The notes under the pieces: model-generated | Database searches by the model: none | Seen by the model: the letters and a program-made list of their open reading frames with translations, nothing else | Told to the model about the DNA's origin: nothing | Source of the DNA: Roseococcus suduntuyensis | GTDB lineage: Bacteria; Pseudomonadota; Alphaproteobacteria; Acetobacterales; Acetobacteraceae | DNA length: 64,000 bases | NCBI RefSeq assembly: GCF_014196305.1 | Contig: NZ_JACIDJ010000010.1 | Span: 28,116 to 92,115, forward strand | Reading direction: 5' to 3' | In this document: positions 26,219 to 35,360 of the stretch, piece after piece | Layout of the letters: every line of letters begins with the position of its first letter | Numbering within the stretch: position 1 is the first letter of the stretch | Translations under genes and position numbers: made by a program

Positions 26219-27535
26219 ATGACCCGTCCCTTCCATCTCGGCTGGTTCCTCCAGGGCTCCTCCGTGCAGGCCTGGGGCGAGCCCTGGACCGGCGCCATCG
26301 GGCGCGACTGGATGGTGCCGGAACTGTTCTGCGACCTGGCCCGCGCGCTGGAACGCGCCCGCTTCGACTATGTGCTGATCGAGGACAGTTCCTATATCGG
26401 CGAGAGCTATGCGGGCTCACGCGAGATCTACCTGCAGCACGGCCTCTCCGTGCCGCGCCAGGACCCGAGCGTGATCGCCACCCTGATGGCGGCGGCGACG
26501 AAGCACATCGGCATCGTTCCCACGCTCTCCACCTTCGCCTATCCGCCCTATCTGCTGGCGCGACTGGTGGCCTCGTTGGACCAGGTGTCCTCGGGGCGCA
26601 TCGGCTGGAACATGGTCACCGGCAGCAGCGACTACGCCGCGATGAACTACGGCATGGACGGCATGCCGCCGCACGACCTGCGCTACGACATGGCCGATGA
26701 ATACATGGCGGCCGTGAACGCGCTGTGGGACAGCTGGGAACCCGGCGCCATCCTGGCCGACACGGCCTCTGGCGTGCTGGTGGACCACACCAAGGTCCAT
26801 GCGCCCAACTTCGCGGGGCAATGGTACAAGACGCGTGGGCCGCTCAATTCCGGCCCCTGCCCGCAGGGGCGGCCCGTCATCGCGCAGGCGGGCGGCAGCC
26901 CGCGCGGCCGCCGCTTCGCCGCGACCCATGCGGACACGGTGGTGGCGCAGGTGAAGGGCGCGGCGGGCATGAAGGCCTATCGCGACGATGTGCGCGCCCA
27001 TGCCGTGGCCCAGGGCCGCAACCCGGATGATGTGAAGATCCTGTTCCTCGTCACGCCCACGCTGGGCGACACCATGGAGGAGGCGGAGTTGCGCCTGCGC
27101 CAGCGCCGCGCGCGAATCGCGGCCCAGGTGCCGCAGATGCTGGCCTTCTTCGGCAAGATCACGAACATTGATTTCGGCCAGATGGACCTGGATACGCCGG
27201 TGGACCAGATGGAACTGACCACCAACGGGCATCAGCAATCATTGGACGAGTTCAAGCGTTTCGCCGGCAAGCGCAGCCTGCGCGAGGCCATGCTGGCCTA
27301 TCGCGGCAATCCGGGTTCGGTGGATCTGGTCGGCACGCCCGATGCCGTGGCGTCGCAGATGGAGGAGGCCATGCAGGAGGCGGGCGGCGATGGCTTCCTG
27401 CTCTCCATGAACGACGTCAGCCGCCGCGCCGTGGCCGAGGTGGCCGATGGCCTGGTGCCCGCCTTGCAAGCCCGCGGGCTTGTCCGCCGCGAATACGCTC
27501 ACCCGCATTTCCGCGACAATCTGCGGGAATTCTGA
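26219..27535 (+). CDS. LLM-class flavin monooxygenase, second NtaA-like copy
   Basis: A 438-residue paralogue of the preceding gene with the same landmarks: S-T-F-A-Y-P-P-Y, S-S-G-R-I-G-W-N-M-V-T-G-S, D-Y-A-A-M-N-Y-G, and R-G-P-L-N followed by Q-G-R-P-V-I-A-Q-A-G-G-S. The two proteins differ enough to imply different substrates or a two-step oxidation. The ATG at 26219 is chosen because similarity starts at M-T-R-P-F-H-L-G. The gene ends 7 bp before a perfect 13-bp hairpin. Confidence 0.9.
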   Translation: MTRPFHLGWFLQGSSVQAWGEPWTGAIGRDWMVPELFCDLARALERARFDYVLIEDSSYIGESYAGSREIYLQHGLSVPRQDPSVIATLMAAATKHIGIVPTLSTFAYPPYLLARLVASLDQVSSGRIGWNMVTGSSDYAAMNYGMDGMPPHDLRYDMADEYMAAVNALWDSWEPGAILADTASGVLVDHTKVHAPNFAGQWYKTRGPLNSGPCPQGRPVIAQAGGSPRGRRFAATHADTVVAQVKGAAGMKAYRDDVRAHAVAQGRNPDDVKILFLVTPTLGDTMEEAELRLRQRRARIAAQVPQMLAFFGKITNIDFGQMDLDTPVDQMELTTNGHQQSLDEFKRFAGKRSLREAMLAYRGNPGSVDLVGTPDAVASQMEEAMQEAGGDGFLLSMNDVSRRAVAEVADGLVPALQARGLVRREYAHPHFRDNLREF

Positions 27536-27542
27536 ACCGCGC

Positions 27543-27574
27543 GCCTCCTCGCCGGTTCAGGCCGGCGAGGAGGC
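27543..27574 (+). promoter_or_regulatory. 13-bp hairpin that covers a ribosome-binding site
   Basis: Left arm GCCTCCTCGCCGG (27543-27555), 6-base loop, right arm CCGGCGAGGAGGC (27562-27574), perfectly complementary. The right arm holds GAGGAGG, which stands 6 bases before the GTG start of the next gene and is its ribosome-binding site. The same hairpin lies just after the monooxygenase stop codon. It could end the upstream transcript, hide the downstream ribosome site, or both. No T-run follows. Confidence 0.75.
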
Positions 27575-27579
27575 TTCCC

Positions 27580-27798
27580 GTGCCCGCCAAGTCCCAGCAG
27601 CAGCAAAAGGCCGCCGGCGCCGCACTCGCCGCCAGGCGTGGCGACATGCCCAAATCACGCCTCAAGGGCGCCTCGAAATCCATGGCCGAGAGCATGGACG
27701 AGGCCGAGCTTCGCAAGATGGCCCATGCCAGGCGTTCCGAACTGCCCAGGCGCGACCACAAGGGGCGCGACCACGAGGGGTGTGACCACGAGGATTGA
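27580..27798 (+). CDS. DUF3008-family small basic protein
   Basis: A 72-residue basic protein matching the small DUF3008 family as I know it: M-P-A-K-S-x-x-Q-Q-K-A-A-G-A-A-L-A-A-R-R-G at the start, then L-K-G-A-S-K-S-M and M-D-E-A-E-L-R-K-M-A. The function is unknown; such proteins are often stress-linked. The start is GTG at 27580 with GAGGAGG 6 bases before, buried in a hairpin. The C-terminus carries three imperfect five-residue repeats (R-D-H-K-G, R-D-H-E-G, C-D-H-E-D) coded by 15-bp DNA repeats, which look like a recent slippage expansion. Confidence 0.8.
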   Translation: MPAKSQQQQKAAGAALAARRGDMPKSRLKGASKSMAESMDEAELRKMAHARRSELPRRDHKGRDHEGCDHED

Positions 27799-27857
27799 GC
27801 GCAACGCAGCCGGCGCCCCCGCGTTTCTGCGGCTGGAATGACTGCAAGGAGACAGCG

Positions 27858-28079
27858 ATGTCCGGTGCCACCGCCCTGAAGGAAAAGCGCCTCGATGCCG
27901 AGGCCCATGCGCTGTGGGTCGCCGCCGGTTCCCCCGCCGGCGGGCCGGAAGCCTTCCGCGAGGAGGCCCTGCGCCAGATTTCCGAGGCCGAGACGGCCGT
28001 GGACGAGGCCAGCGCCGAAAGCTTCCCCGCCAGCGACCCCCCGGCCCATACCGGCATTACTGGTCCGGAACGCGCCTGA
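27858..28079 (+). CDS. Small acidic protein, DUF2934-like, with ESFPASDPP tail
   Basis: A 73-residue acidic protein. The centre, A-L-W-V-A-A-G-S-P-A-G-G-P-E-A-F, resembles the DUF2934 motif, and the end A-E-S-F-P-A-S-D-P-P-A is a tail seen in several small alphaproteobacterial proteins. AAGGAGA precedes the ATG by 5 bases. It follows the DUF3008 gene by 59 bp and has opposite charge. Function unknown; co-location with DUF3008 suggests a shared stress response, which is an inference. Confidence 0.68.
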   Translation: MSGATALKEKRLDAEAHALWVAAGSPAGGPEAFREEALRQISEAETAVDEASAESFPASDPPAHTGITGPERA

Positions 28080-28176
28080 ACCGCCGCGCGAGGTTGTCCC
28101 GCAACCCTCGCTGCCTGTAGAACCCCAGCGTCAGGCCCGCCGCATCGCGGCCGGCCATGCCGGGATGGGGTAAGCT

Positions 28177-28872
28177 GTGCGTAGGAGACGGGGCAGCAGG
28201 GGCCAGCAGAACTGGTGGCCCCTCGTGAAATGGCTGACTGTGGCGGGTATCTTCGTCGCGATCGGCTATGCGGCGCACCATGCCGGCACCCAGCTCGCCC
28301 GCCTTGAAGTGGAGCGGCTGGAGGTGAACCTCCAGCGCGCCCTCGCCACCCAGCGCGACCTCGAACAGCGCAACCGTGACCTCCAGGCCGAGCGCGACAC
28401 CGCCCGCACGGCGCTCGCCGCGCTGCGCCAACGCTATGACCGCGAGGTGCCCCAGGGCGAGATGGCCACGCTGTTCGCGCGGCTGCGCGAACGGCTGGAC
28501 GCCGGGCTCACGCCCGCGCGCATGGCCGACGCCATCGCCCGTGCCGAACCCGCCACCCGCTGCGACGGGCCCGTGGTGTCGCGCCGCTTTCGCATCGGCA
28601 TTGGTCCGCGCGGCGCGGAGGATGACGGCACCAGCTTCGCCGAGGGCATGATCACCGTGCGCGCTGTCGCCCCCGCCACCGCCTCGGATCTGAACGCCGC
28701 CACTGTCGTCACCTTCGCCGGGCTGGGGGTGGAGGGCGGCAGCGTCAGCATGACCGGCCTGCCCGCCGAAGCCAGCCTCATGCTCGGCAACACCGAGATG
28801 CGGGTGGTGGTGGGGCCGAGCGGCGTGCCTGGCTTCGCCGCCGCCAGCCTGACCACCTGCCGGCCGCGCTGA
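28177..28872 (+). CDS. Membrane-anchored coiled-coil protein, unknown function
   Basis: I do not recognise the family. The 231-residue product starts with an Arg-rich cytoplasmic tip, has one membrane segment near residues 14-32, then a heptad-like coiled coil near residues 40-90 (L-x-x-x-L-E-V-E-R-L and L-E-Q-R-N-R-D-L). It ends in a compact, probably periplasmic domain of about 110 residues with two Cys (C-D-G-P and T-C-R-P) that could pair. The topology recalls a small envelope scaffold. The start is GTG at 28177, with only a weak ribosome site. Confidence 0.7.
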   Translation: MRRRRGSRGQQNWWPLVKWLTVAGIFVAIGYAAHHAGTQLARLEVERLEVNLQRALATQRDLEQRNRDLQAERDTARTALAALRQRYDREVPQGEMATLFARLRERLDAGLTPARMADAIARAEPATRCDGPVVSRRFRIGIGPRGAEDDGTSFAEGMITVRAVAPATASDLNAATVVTFAGLGVEGGSVSMTGLPAEASLMLGNTEMRVVVGPSGVPGFAAASLTTCRPR

Positions 28873-28927
28873 GCCGCTACCCGCGCCCGGCATTGCGGCG
28901 GGGGGAGGGGTTGGCTATCTCCAAGGG

Positions 28928-29401
28928 ATGCCCGTCCCAGAGATGCATGCCATCCAGATCGCGCCCGCCGACGTGCTGCTTGGCTTCGCAGGTGGCAGCA
29001 AGCGCGCCGTGCTGCAATCCCTCGCCGCCGAGGCCGCCCGCCGCCTGAACCTGCCCGAGCGCGAGGTGCTGGATGCCTTGCAGGCGCGCGAGGCGCTGGG
29101 CTCCACCGCGCTGGGCCGGGGCGTCGCCCTGCCCCATGCGCGGATGGAGGGCGAAATCCCCCCCACCATGCTCTTCGCCCGCCTCGCCCGCCCCGTGGAC
29201 TATGAGGCGCGGGACGAGGAGCCGGTGGACCTTGTCATCCTCGTCCTCTGGCCGGCGGCCGAGCCGGAGGGCTTCCTGCCCTCGCTGGCCGAGACCTGCC
29301 GCGCGCTGCGCGAACCCCAGACGCTGCGCCGCCTGCGCGCCGCCGCCACGCCGGAGGAGGTCGCTTCCCTGCTCGCCCCCAACCCGGGCAGGGATGGCTG
29401 A
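28928..29401 (+). CDS. PTS EIIA-like protein, PtsN type
   Basis: A 157-residue single-domain EIIA of the nitrogen-PTS/fructose type. The phosphorylatable His is His70 in G-S-T-A-L-G-R-G-V-A-L-P-H-A-R, the family's most conserved stretch. No other PTS gene is visible. Start codons at 28928 and 28943 are both possible. It lies 6 bp upstream of mrpA on the same strand, so it is probably the first gene of the antiporter operon. Known EIIA-Ntr proteins control potassium uptake, so a link to Mrp cation transport is plausible but inferred. Confidence 0.85.
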   Translation: MPVPEMHAIQIAPADVLLGFAGGSKRAVLQSLAAEAARRLNLPEREVLDALQAREALGSTALGRGVALPHARMEGEIPPTMLFARLARPVDYEARDEEPVDLVILVLWPAAEPEGFLPSLAETCRALREPQTLRRLRAAATPEEVASLLAPNPGRDG

Positions 29402-29407
29402 GGGAGG

Positions 29408-32326
29408 GTGTCGGACAGCCTCCTCCTCCTCAGCCTGGTCGCGCTGCCCTTCCTGGGCGCCCTGGCGGCTTCGCTTCTCGCCACCCATGCCCGCAATGCG
29501 GCCGCCTACCTGGCGGGGGGGGTGGCCCTGGTCGGCCTCGCGCTGGTCTGGACGGCGTATCCCACCATTTCCAGCGGCGGCGTGCTGCGGGCGGAATTCG
29601 CCTGGGTGCCGCAGCTGGGCCTCAACTTCGTGCTCAGGATGGACGGGCTCGCCTGGCTGTTTGCCGGGATGGTCACGGGCATCGGCGCGCTGGTCGTGGT
29701 CTATGCGCGCTACTACATGTCCTCGGACGACCCGGTGCCGCGCTTCTTCGCCTTCCTGCTGGCCTTCATGGGGGCGATGTGCGGGCTGGTGCTGTCCGGC
29801 AACCTGATCCAGCTCGCCTTCTTCTGGGAGCTGACCTCCCTCTTCTCCTTCCTGCTGATCGGCTATTGGCACCACACCCAGGCGGCGCGGGACGGGGCGC
29901 GCATCGCGCTGACGGTGACGGCCACGGGCGGCTTCTGCCTCTTCGCGGGCCTGCTGCTGATCGGGCACATCGTCGGCAGCCATGACCTCGACGTGGTGCT
30001 GGCCTCGGGCGATGCCATCCGCGAGCACCCGCTCTATCTGCCCGCGCTTGTGCTGGTGCTGCTGGGGGCGCTGACCAAGAGCGCGCAATTCCCCTTCCAC
30101 TTCTGGCTGCCGCACGCGATGGCGGCGCCCACCCCCGTCTCGGCCTACCTGCATTCGGCGACGCTGGTGAAGGTGGGGCTGTTCCTCATGGTGCGGCTCT
30201 GGCCCGTCATGGCCGGCACGGACGCCTGGTTCTGGATCGTGGGCACGGCGGGGCTCATCACCCTGCTCGTCGGCGCCTACATCGCCATCTTCCAGCATGA
30301 CCTGAAGGGGCTGCTGGCCTATTCCACCATCAGCCATCTGGGGCTGATCACGCTGCTGCTCGGGCTGAACAGCCAGCTCGGGCTCGTGGCGGCCATCTTC
30401 CACATCCTGAACCACGCCACCTTCAAGGCCTCGCTCTTCATGGCGGCGGGCATCATCGACCATGAATCCGGCACGCGCGACATCCGCCGCCTGTCGGGGC
30501 TGAACCGTACCATGCCCTTCACCGGGCGGCTTGCCCTGGTGGCGGCCGCGGCCATGGCCGGCGTGCCGCTGCTGAACGGCTTCATCTCGAAGGAGATGTT
30601 CTTCGAGGAGGCGCTCTCGGCCGGCGGGCTGCTCGTGCTGCCGCTGGCGGCCATGCTCGCCTCGGCCTTCAGCGTCACCTACTCGCTGCGCTTCATCCAC
30701 GGCACCTTCTTCGGCCCCGACCCCGAGGGCCTGCCGCGCACGCCGCACGAACCCCCTGCCTGGATGCGCTTCCCGGTGGAAATCCTGGTGCTGGGCTGCA
30801 TCTTCGTGGGCGTGCTGCCGGCGGCGACGGTGGGGCCCTTCCTTGACCTCGCCGCGCGTTCGGTGCTGGGCGAGGCGACGCCGAACTACAGCCTCGCCGT
30901 CTGGCACGGCGTGAACCTGCCGCTGGTGATGAGCATGATCGCGCTCGGCGGCGGCGTGCTGCTCTACATGGCCTTGCAGAAGCACCTTCGCAGCGGCATC
31001 GAGGGCCCGCCGCTGATCCGGCGTCTGGAGGGGCGGCGCATCTTCGAACGCGCGCTGGTCTTCCTCTCCTGGCGCCTCGCGCGGCGGATGGAGGGGCTGC
31101 TCGGCACGCGGCGGCTGCAGCAGCAGTTGCGCCTGGTGCTGGTGCTGGCGCTCGCCGCGGGCGGATTCGCCGCCTGGCACCGGGGCGTCGGCCCTGGAAA
31201 TCTGGTGCCGCAGGGGGTGGACCCGGTCATCGCCCTCGTCTGGCTGGTGGGGGCCGCCTGCGCCCTGGGTGCCGCCTGGCAGGCCAAGTTCCACCGCTTC
31301 GCCGCCGTCATGCTGCTGGGGGGTGCGGGGCTTGTGGTCTGCATCACCTTCGTGTGGTTCTCGGCCCCCGACCTCGCGCTGACCCAGCTTCTGGTGGAGG
31401 TGGTGACGACCGTGCTGCTGGTGCTGGGCCTGCGCTGGCTGCCCAAGCGGCAGGACCGGCCGGGGGCCACGGGCGTGGAGGTCGTTACCGTCAGCCGCCG
31501 CCTGCGGGACCTCGCCATCGCCATCACGGCGGGCTTGGGCATGGCGGCCCTCGCCTTCGCGGTGATGACGCGCACCCCGCCCGACCTGCTGGCCCAGCAT
31601 TTCCTGGCCCGCGCCTACACCGAGGGCGGCGGGACGAATGTGGTGAACGTCATCCTCGTGGATTTCCGCGCCTTCGACACGCTGGGCGAGATCTTCGTGC
31701 TCGGCGCCGTGGCGCTTACGGTCTTCGCCCTGCTGCGCCGCTTCCGCCCCGCCTCCGACAGCCTGGAGGTGCCCGAGCAGCAGCGCGACCAATCCGCCTG
31801 GGACGAAGCCCGCCCCGACCGGCGCGAGGGCGACACGGTGGCGGACTGGCTGCTGGTGCCCTCGGTGCTGACGCGGCTGCTGTTCCCGGTCATCTGCATC
31901 CTGGCCGTGCACCTGCTCCTGCGCGGACATGACCAGCCGGGCGGCGGCTTCGCGGCGGGGCTTGTCGCCTCCATCGCCATCATCCTGCAATACATGATCG
32001 GCGGCGCGGCCTGGACCGAGGAGCGGCTGCGCGTGCTGCCGCTGCGCTGGATGGGGGCGGGGCTGCTGCTGGCCGGCGGCGTGGGGCTGGCCTCGCTGTT
32101 CTTCGGCATGCCCTTCCTGACCACCTATTTCGCCTATGCCGAGCTGCCCTGGATTGGCCGGGTGCCGATGGCGAGCGCGCTGATCTTCGACATCGGCGTC
32201 TTCGCCCTGGTGGTGGGGGCCACGGTGCTCATGCTCATCGCGCTGGCGCACCAGTCCGTCCGCGGCCACCGCGCGGAGCGCCGGGCCGAAACGGCGCCCC
32301 GCGCCCTGGTGCCGGGAGAGGATTGA
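29408..32326 (+). CDS. mrpA: Mrp Na+(K+)/H+ antiporter subunit A with fused subunit B
   Basis: A 972-residue polytopic membrane protein, the large subunit of the multisubunit Mrp antiporter and homologous to complex I NuoL. NuoL-like landmarks include [12 protein letters not shown] near residue 140, [14 protein letters not shown] near 221-234, and [10 protein letters not shown] near 331-340. The C-terminal 200-300 residues are the MrpB domain (D-E-A-R-P-D followed by G-H-D-Q-P-G-G-G-F). This fused form explains the lack of a separate mrpB. GTG start at 29408 after GGGAGG; the stop overlaps mrpC. Confidence 0.93.
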   Translation: MSDSLLLLSLVALPFLGALAASLLATHARNAAAYLAGGVALVGLALVWTAYPTISSGGVLRAEFAWVPQLGLNFVLRMDGLAWLFAGMVTGIGALVVVYARYYMSSDDPVPRFFAFLLAFMGAMCGLVLSGNLIQLAFFWELTSLFSFLLIGYWHHTQAARDGARIALTVTATGGFCLFAGLLLIGHIVGSHDLDVVLASGDAIREHPLYLPALVLVLLGALTKSAQFPFHFWLPHAMAAPTPVSAYLHSATLVKVGLFLMVRLWPVMAGTDAWFWIVGTAGLITLLVGAYIAIFQHDLKGLLAYSTISHLGLITLLLGLNSQLGLVAAIFHILNHATFKASLFMAAGIIDHESGTRDIRRLSGLNRTMPFTGRLALVAAAAMAGVPLLNGFISKEMFFEEALSAGGLLVLPLAAMLASAFSVTYSLRFIHGTFFGPDPEGLPRTPHEPPAWMRFPVEILVLGCIFVGVLPAATVGPFLDLAARSVLGEATPNYSLAVWHGVNLPLVMSMIALGGGVLLYMALQKHLRSGIEGPPLIRRLEGRRIFERALVFLSWRLARRMEGLLGTRRLQQQLRLVLVLALAAGGFAAWHRGVGPGNLVPQGVDPVIALVWLVGAACALGAAWQAKFHRFAAVMLLGGAGLVVCITFVWFSAPDLALTQLLVEVVTTVLLVLGLRWLPKRQDRPGATGVEVVTVSRRLRDLAIAITAGLGMAALAFAVMTRTPPDLLAQHFLARAYTEGGGTNVVNVILVDFRAFDTLGEIFVLGAVALTVFALLRRFRPASDSLEVPEQQRDQSAWDEARPDRREGDTVADWLLVPSVLTRLLFPVICILAVHLLLRGHDQPGGGFAAGLVASIAIILQYMIGGAAWTEERLRVLPLRWMGAGLLLAGGVGLASLFFGMPFLTTYFAYAELPWIGRVPMASALIFDIGVFALVVGATVLMLIALAHQSVRGHRAERRAETAPRALVPGED

Positions 32327-32670
32327 TGGAGCTGGTCGTCGCCATCGGCATCGGGGTGCTGACCGGCTCGGGCGTGTGGCTGCTGCTGCGGCCGCGCACC
32401 TTCCAGGTCATCATGGGGCTGTCGCTGCTGTCCTATGCGGTGAACCTCTTCATCTTCTCCACGGGTGGGCTGCGCACCGGCGCGGCCCCGGTGCTGGAAC
32501 CGGGCGGCGTGGGTGACCTGGCCACCCATGCCGACCCGCTGCCCCAGGCGCTGGTGCTGACGGCCATCGTCATCAGCTTCGCCACCACGGCGCTGTTCCT
32601 GGTGGTGCTGCTGGCCGCGCGCGGCCTGACGGGCACCGACCATGTGGACGGGCGGGAGCACGACCGATGA
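32326..32670 (+). CDS. mrpC: Mrp antiporter subunit C
   Basis: A 114-residue membrane subunit homologous to NuoK, with three hydrophobic segments and the typical L-L-R-P-R-T-F-Q-V-I-M-G-L-S-L-L-S-Y-A-V-N-L stretch, followed by D-P-L-P-Q-A-L-V-L-T-A-I-V-I. Its ATG shares one base with the mrpA stop (TGATG), and its stop overlaps mrpD by 4 bp, so stoichiometry is set by coupled translation. Confidence 0.93.
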   Translation: MELVVAIGIGVLTGSGVWLLLRPRTFQVIMGLSLLSYAVNLFIFSTGGLRTGAAPVLEPGGVGDLATHADPLPQALVLTAIVISFATTALFLVVLLAARGLTGTDHVDGREHDR

Positions 32671-34244
32671 CGCATCTCGTCATCGCGCCCATCATCATCC
32701 CGCTGCTGGCCGGCGCGCTGATGATGCTGCCGGGCGAGCGCTGGCGCACCCTGCGGACGGGGCTGGGCCTGGCCGCCACGGCCGCGCTGGTGGTGGTGGC
32801 GGGGCTGCTGCTGCTGCGCGCCGATGCCGCGGGCGCGGCCGAGGTGCAGCTCTATCGCCTCGGCAACTGGCCTTCCAGCTTCGGCATCGTGCTGGTGCTG
32901 GACCGGCTTTCGGCTCTGATGCTGGTGCTGGCTTCCGTGCTGGGGCTGGCCGCCCATGTCTTCGCGCTGGCCCGCTGGGACCGGGCGGGGGCGCATTTCC
33001 ACCCGCTGTTCCAGTTCCAGCTCATGGGGCTGAACGGCGCCTTCCTGACGGGCGACCTGTTCAACCTCTTCGTCTTCTTCGAGGTGATGCTGGCGGCTTC
33101 CTACGGGCTTGCGCTGCACGGCTCGGGCACGGCGCGGGTGCGGGCGGGGCTGCACTACATCGCGATCAACCTCGCCGCCTCGCTGGTCTTCCTGGTGGGC
33201 GTCAGCGTCATCTATGGCGTGGCGGGCACGCTCAACATGGCCGACCTCGCGGCCCGCATGCACGACATCGCGGCCGAGGACCGCGCCCTGCTGGAGACCG
33301 GCTGCGCCATCCTGGGGGTCGCCTTCCTCATCAAGGCCGCCATGTGGCCGGTGGGGTTCTGGCTGCCCGGCACCTATGGCGCGGCCAGCGCGCCGGCGGC
33401 GGCCATCCTGTCCCTGCTGAGCAAGGTGGGCATCTACGCGGTGCTGCGGCTGTGGCTGCTGCTGTTCGGGGACGGGGCCGGGGCGTCGGCGGGCTTCGGC
33501 GGCATGTGGCTGATGCTGGGCGGGCTCGCCACCATCGCCTTCGGCTCGCTCGCCGTGCTGGCCACGCAGAACATGGCGCGGCTGGCGGGCGCCTGCGTCA
33601 TCGTCTCCTCCGGCACCTTGCTGGCGGCGCTCGGCGCGGGGCAGGTGGCGGTGACGGGCGGCGCGCTGTTCTACATGACGAGTTCCGTGCTCGCCATCGG
33701 CGCGCTCTTCCTGCTGATCGAACTGATCGAGCGCGGGCGCGAAGTGGGTGCGGACGTGCTGGCCGTGACGCGCGAGGCCTTCGGCGAGGGCGCGGAGGAG
33801 GAATACCTCGACGATGACGAGGAGATCGGCGTCGCCATCCCCGCCATCATGGCCCTGCTGGGGCTGGGCTTCATGGCCTGTGCGCTGCTGCTGGCGGGGC
33901 TGCCGCCGCTCTCGGGCTTCCTCGCCAAGTTCGCCATCCTGGCGCCCTTGATCGGCACCGGCGATGACGGCCTGCCCGCCACCACCTGGGCGGTGCTGGC
34001 CGCGCTGATCCTCTCGGGCCTCGCCTGCCTCATCGCCATGACGCGGGTGGGGATGGACGCCTTCTGGGCCGCGCCGGGCCCGCCGCCGCGCGTCGCCATG
34101 GTCGAGATCCTGCCCGTGGCGGGGCTGCTCGCGCTGTGCCTCGGCCTCACCCTCATGGCGGGGCCGGTGATGCGCTACATGCACGACACGGCGGCGGGGC
34201 TGCACGCCCCGGCCGGCTATGTCAGCGGCGTGATGCGTCCATGA
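32667..34244 (+). CDS. mrpD: Mrp antiporter subunit D
   Basis: A 525-residue NuoM/N-like ion-channel subunit with about 14 membrane segments. Landmarks are N-L-F-V-F-F-E-V-M-L-A-A-S-Y-G-L near residue 135 (the key Glu), K-A-A-M-W-P-V-G-F-W-L-P-G near 224-236 and the later L-L-A-G-L-P-P-L-S-G-F near residue 410. It contains an acidic cytoplasmic loop near residues 370-390 (E-E-E-Y-L-D-D-D-E-E). It overlaps both neighbours by 4 bp. Confidence 0.93.
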   Translation: MTHLVIAPIIIPLLAGALMMLPGERWRTLRTGLGLAATAALVVVAGLLLLRADAAGAAEVQLYRLGNWPSSFGIVLVLDRLSALMLVLASVLGLAAHVFALARWDRAGAHFHPLFQFQLMGLNGAFLTGDLFNLFVFFEVMLAASYGLALHGSGTARVRAGLHYIAINLAASLVFLVGVSVIYGVAGTLNMADLAARMHDIAAEDRALLETGCAILGVAFLIKAAMWPVGFWLPGTYGAASAPAAAILSLLSKVGIYAVLRLWLLLFGDGAGASAGFGGMWLMLGGLATIAFGSLAVLATQNMARLAGACVIVSSGTLLAALGAGQVAVTGGALFYMTSSVLAIGALFLLIELIERGREVGADVLAVTREAFGEGAEEEYLDDDEEIGVAIPAIMALLGLGFMACALLLAGLPPLSGFLAKFAILAPLIGTGDDGLPATTWAVLAALILSGLACLIAMTRVGMDAFWAAPGPPPRVAMVEILPVAGLLALCLGLTLMAGPVMRYMHDTAAGLHAPAGYVSGVMRP

Positions 34245-34729
34245 GGCGCGTGCTGCCCTTCCCCTGGGTCTCGGCGGCGCTGCTGCTGCTGTGGCTGCTG
34301 TTGCAGGGCAGCCTCGGGCCCGGCTCGCTGCTGCTGGGCGGCGCGCTGGCGCTGGTGGGCGGCTGGCTGCTGGCCGTGCTGGATCCGCCGCGCACCCGGC
34401 TGCGCCGGCCCCTGGCCGCGCTGCGCCTCGCCTGGGTGGTGCTGGTGGAGGTGTTCCGTTCCAACAACGCGGTCGCGCGCCTCATCCTGGCGCCCACCAC
34501 GCGCGGGCGAAGCTCGGGCTTCGTGCGCATCCCGCTCGACATGCGAAACCCGGCGGGGTTGGCGGCACTGGCCTGCATCCTGACCGCCACGCCGGGCACC
34601 GTCTGGGCCGAGTATGATTCCGCGCGCGGCATCATGCTGCTGCACGTCCTCGATCTCATCGACGAGGCGGAATGGGTGCGGATCATCAAGGACCGCTACG
34701 AGGCGCGGCTGATGGAGATCTTCGAATGA
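34241..34729 (+). CDS. mrpE: Mrp antiporter subunit E
   Basis: A 162-residue MrpE with two N-terminal membrane segments and a soluble C-terminal part holding T-A-T-P-G-T-V-W near residue 115 and the end L-H-V-L-D-L-I-D-E-A-E-W. MrpE has no complex I counterpart. The ATG overlaps the mrpD stop (ATGA), and the stop overlaps mrpF in the same way. Confidence 0.92.
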   Translation: MRRVLPFPWVSAALLLLWLLLQGSLGPGSLLLGGALALVGGWLLAVLDPPRTRLRRPLAALRLAWVVLVEVFRSNNAVARLILAPTTRGRSSGFVRIPLDMRNPAGLAALACILTATPGTVWAEYDSARGIMLLHVLDLIDEAEWVRIIKDRYEARLMEIFE

Positions 34730-35007
34730 CGGCGATGATCCTCTCCTGGTCGGTCTTTCTCGCGCAGCTGATGCTGGCGCTCGGCATGGGCTGCACCATC
34801 TGGCGCGTGGCGCGCGGGCCCCGCGCGCAGGACCGCGTGCTGGCGCTGGACACCTTCTACGTGCTGGCGGCCATGCTGCTGCTGGTCTTCGGCATCCGCA
34901 CCGGCAGCGTCGTGTATTTCGAGGCCGCGCTGGTCATCTCGCTGCTGGGCTTCGTGGCCACGGCCGCGCTGTCCAAGTTCCTCATGCGCGGCGAGGTGAT
35001 CGAATGA
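34726..35007 (+). CDS. mrpF: Mrp antiporter subunit F
   Basis: A 93-residue subunit with three membrane segments and the family stretch R-V-A-R-G-P-R-A-Q-D-R-V-L-A-L-D near residues 26-41. The start at 34726 is fixed by the 4-bp ATGA overlap with mrpE, and its own stop overlaps mrpG. Confidence 0.92.
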   Translation: MTAMILSWSVFLAQLMLALGMGCTIWRVARGPRAQDRVLALDTFYVLAAMLLLVFGIRTGSVVYFEAALVISLLGFVATAALSKFLMRGEVIE

Positions 35008-35360
35008 CCCATGCCGAGAACCTGCCGGGCTGGGCCGCCATCCTGGTCTCGCTGCTGCTGCTTCTGGGGGCCGGGCTTGGGCTGGTGGGCGCCATCGGCC
35101 TGCTCAGGCTGCGCAATTTCTATGAGCGCGTCCATGCGCCGACGCTCGGCACCACGCTCGGCATCGGCAGCATCCTGCTGGCCTCCATGCTGTTCTTCAC
35201 CGTGCTCCAGGCGCGGCCCGTGCTGCATGAGGTGCTGATCGGCGTCTTCATGGTGCTGACCACGCCGGTGACGCTGATGCTGCTGGCCCGCGCCGCCCTC
35301 TACCGCGACCGGCGCGAGGGCAGTGCCGAGGTTCCGCGCAGCACGACGGGGGAGGGGTAG
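35004..35360 (+). CDS. mrpG: Mrp antiporter subunit G
   Basis: A 118-residue last subunit with three membrane segments and the hallmark G-A-I-G-L-L-R-L-R-N-F-Y-E-R-V-H-A-P-T-L-G-T. A polar tail of about 20 residues follows. The TAG stop at 35358-35360 is part of the stem of a palindromic repeat that closes the operon. Confidence 0.92.
   Translation: MTHAENLPGWAAILVSLLLLLGAGLGLVGAIGLLRLRNFYERVHAPTLGTTLGIGSILLASMLFFTVLQARPVLHEVLIGVFMVLTTPVTLMLLARAALYRDRREGSAEVPRSTTGEG

Noticed and set aside
32326..32670. Missing mrpB in the Mrp operon
   Set aside because: The MrpB domain is fused to the C-terminus of MrpA, so the operon is complete.
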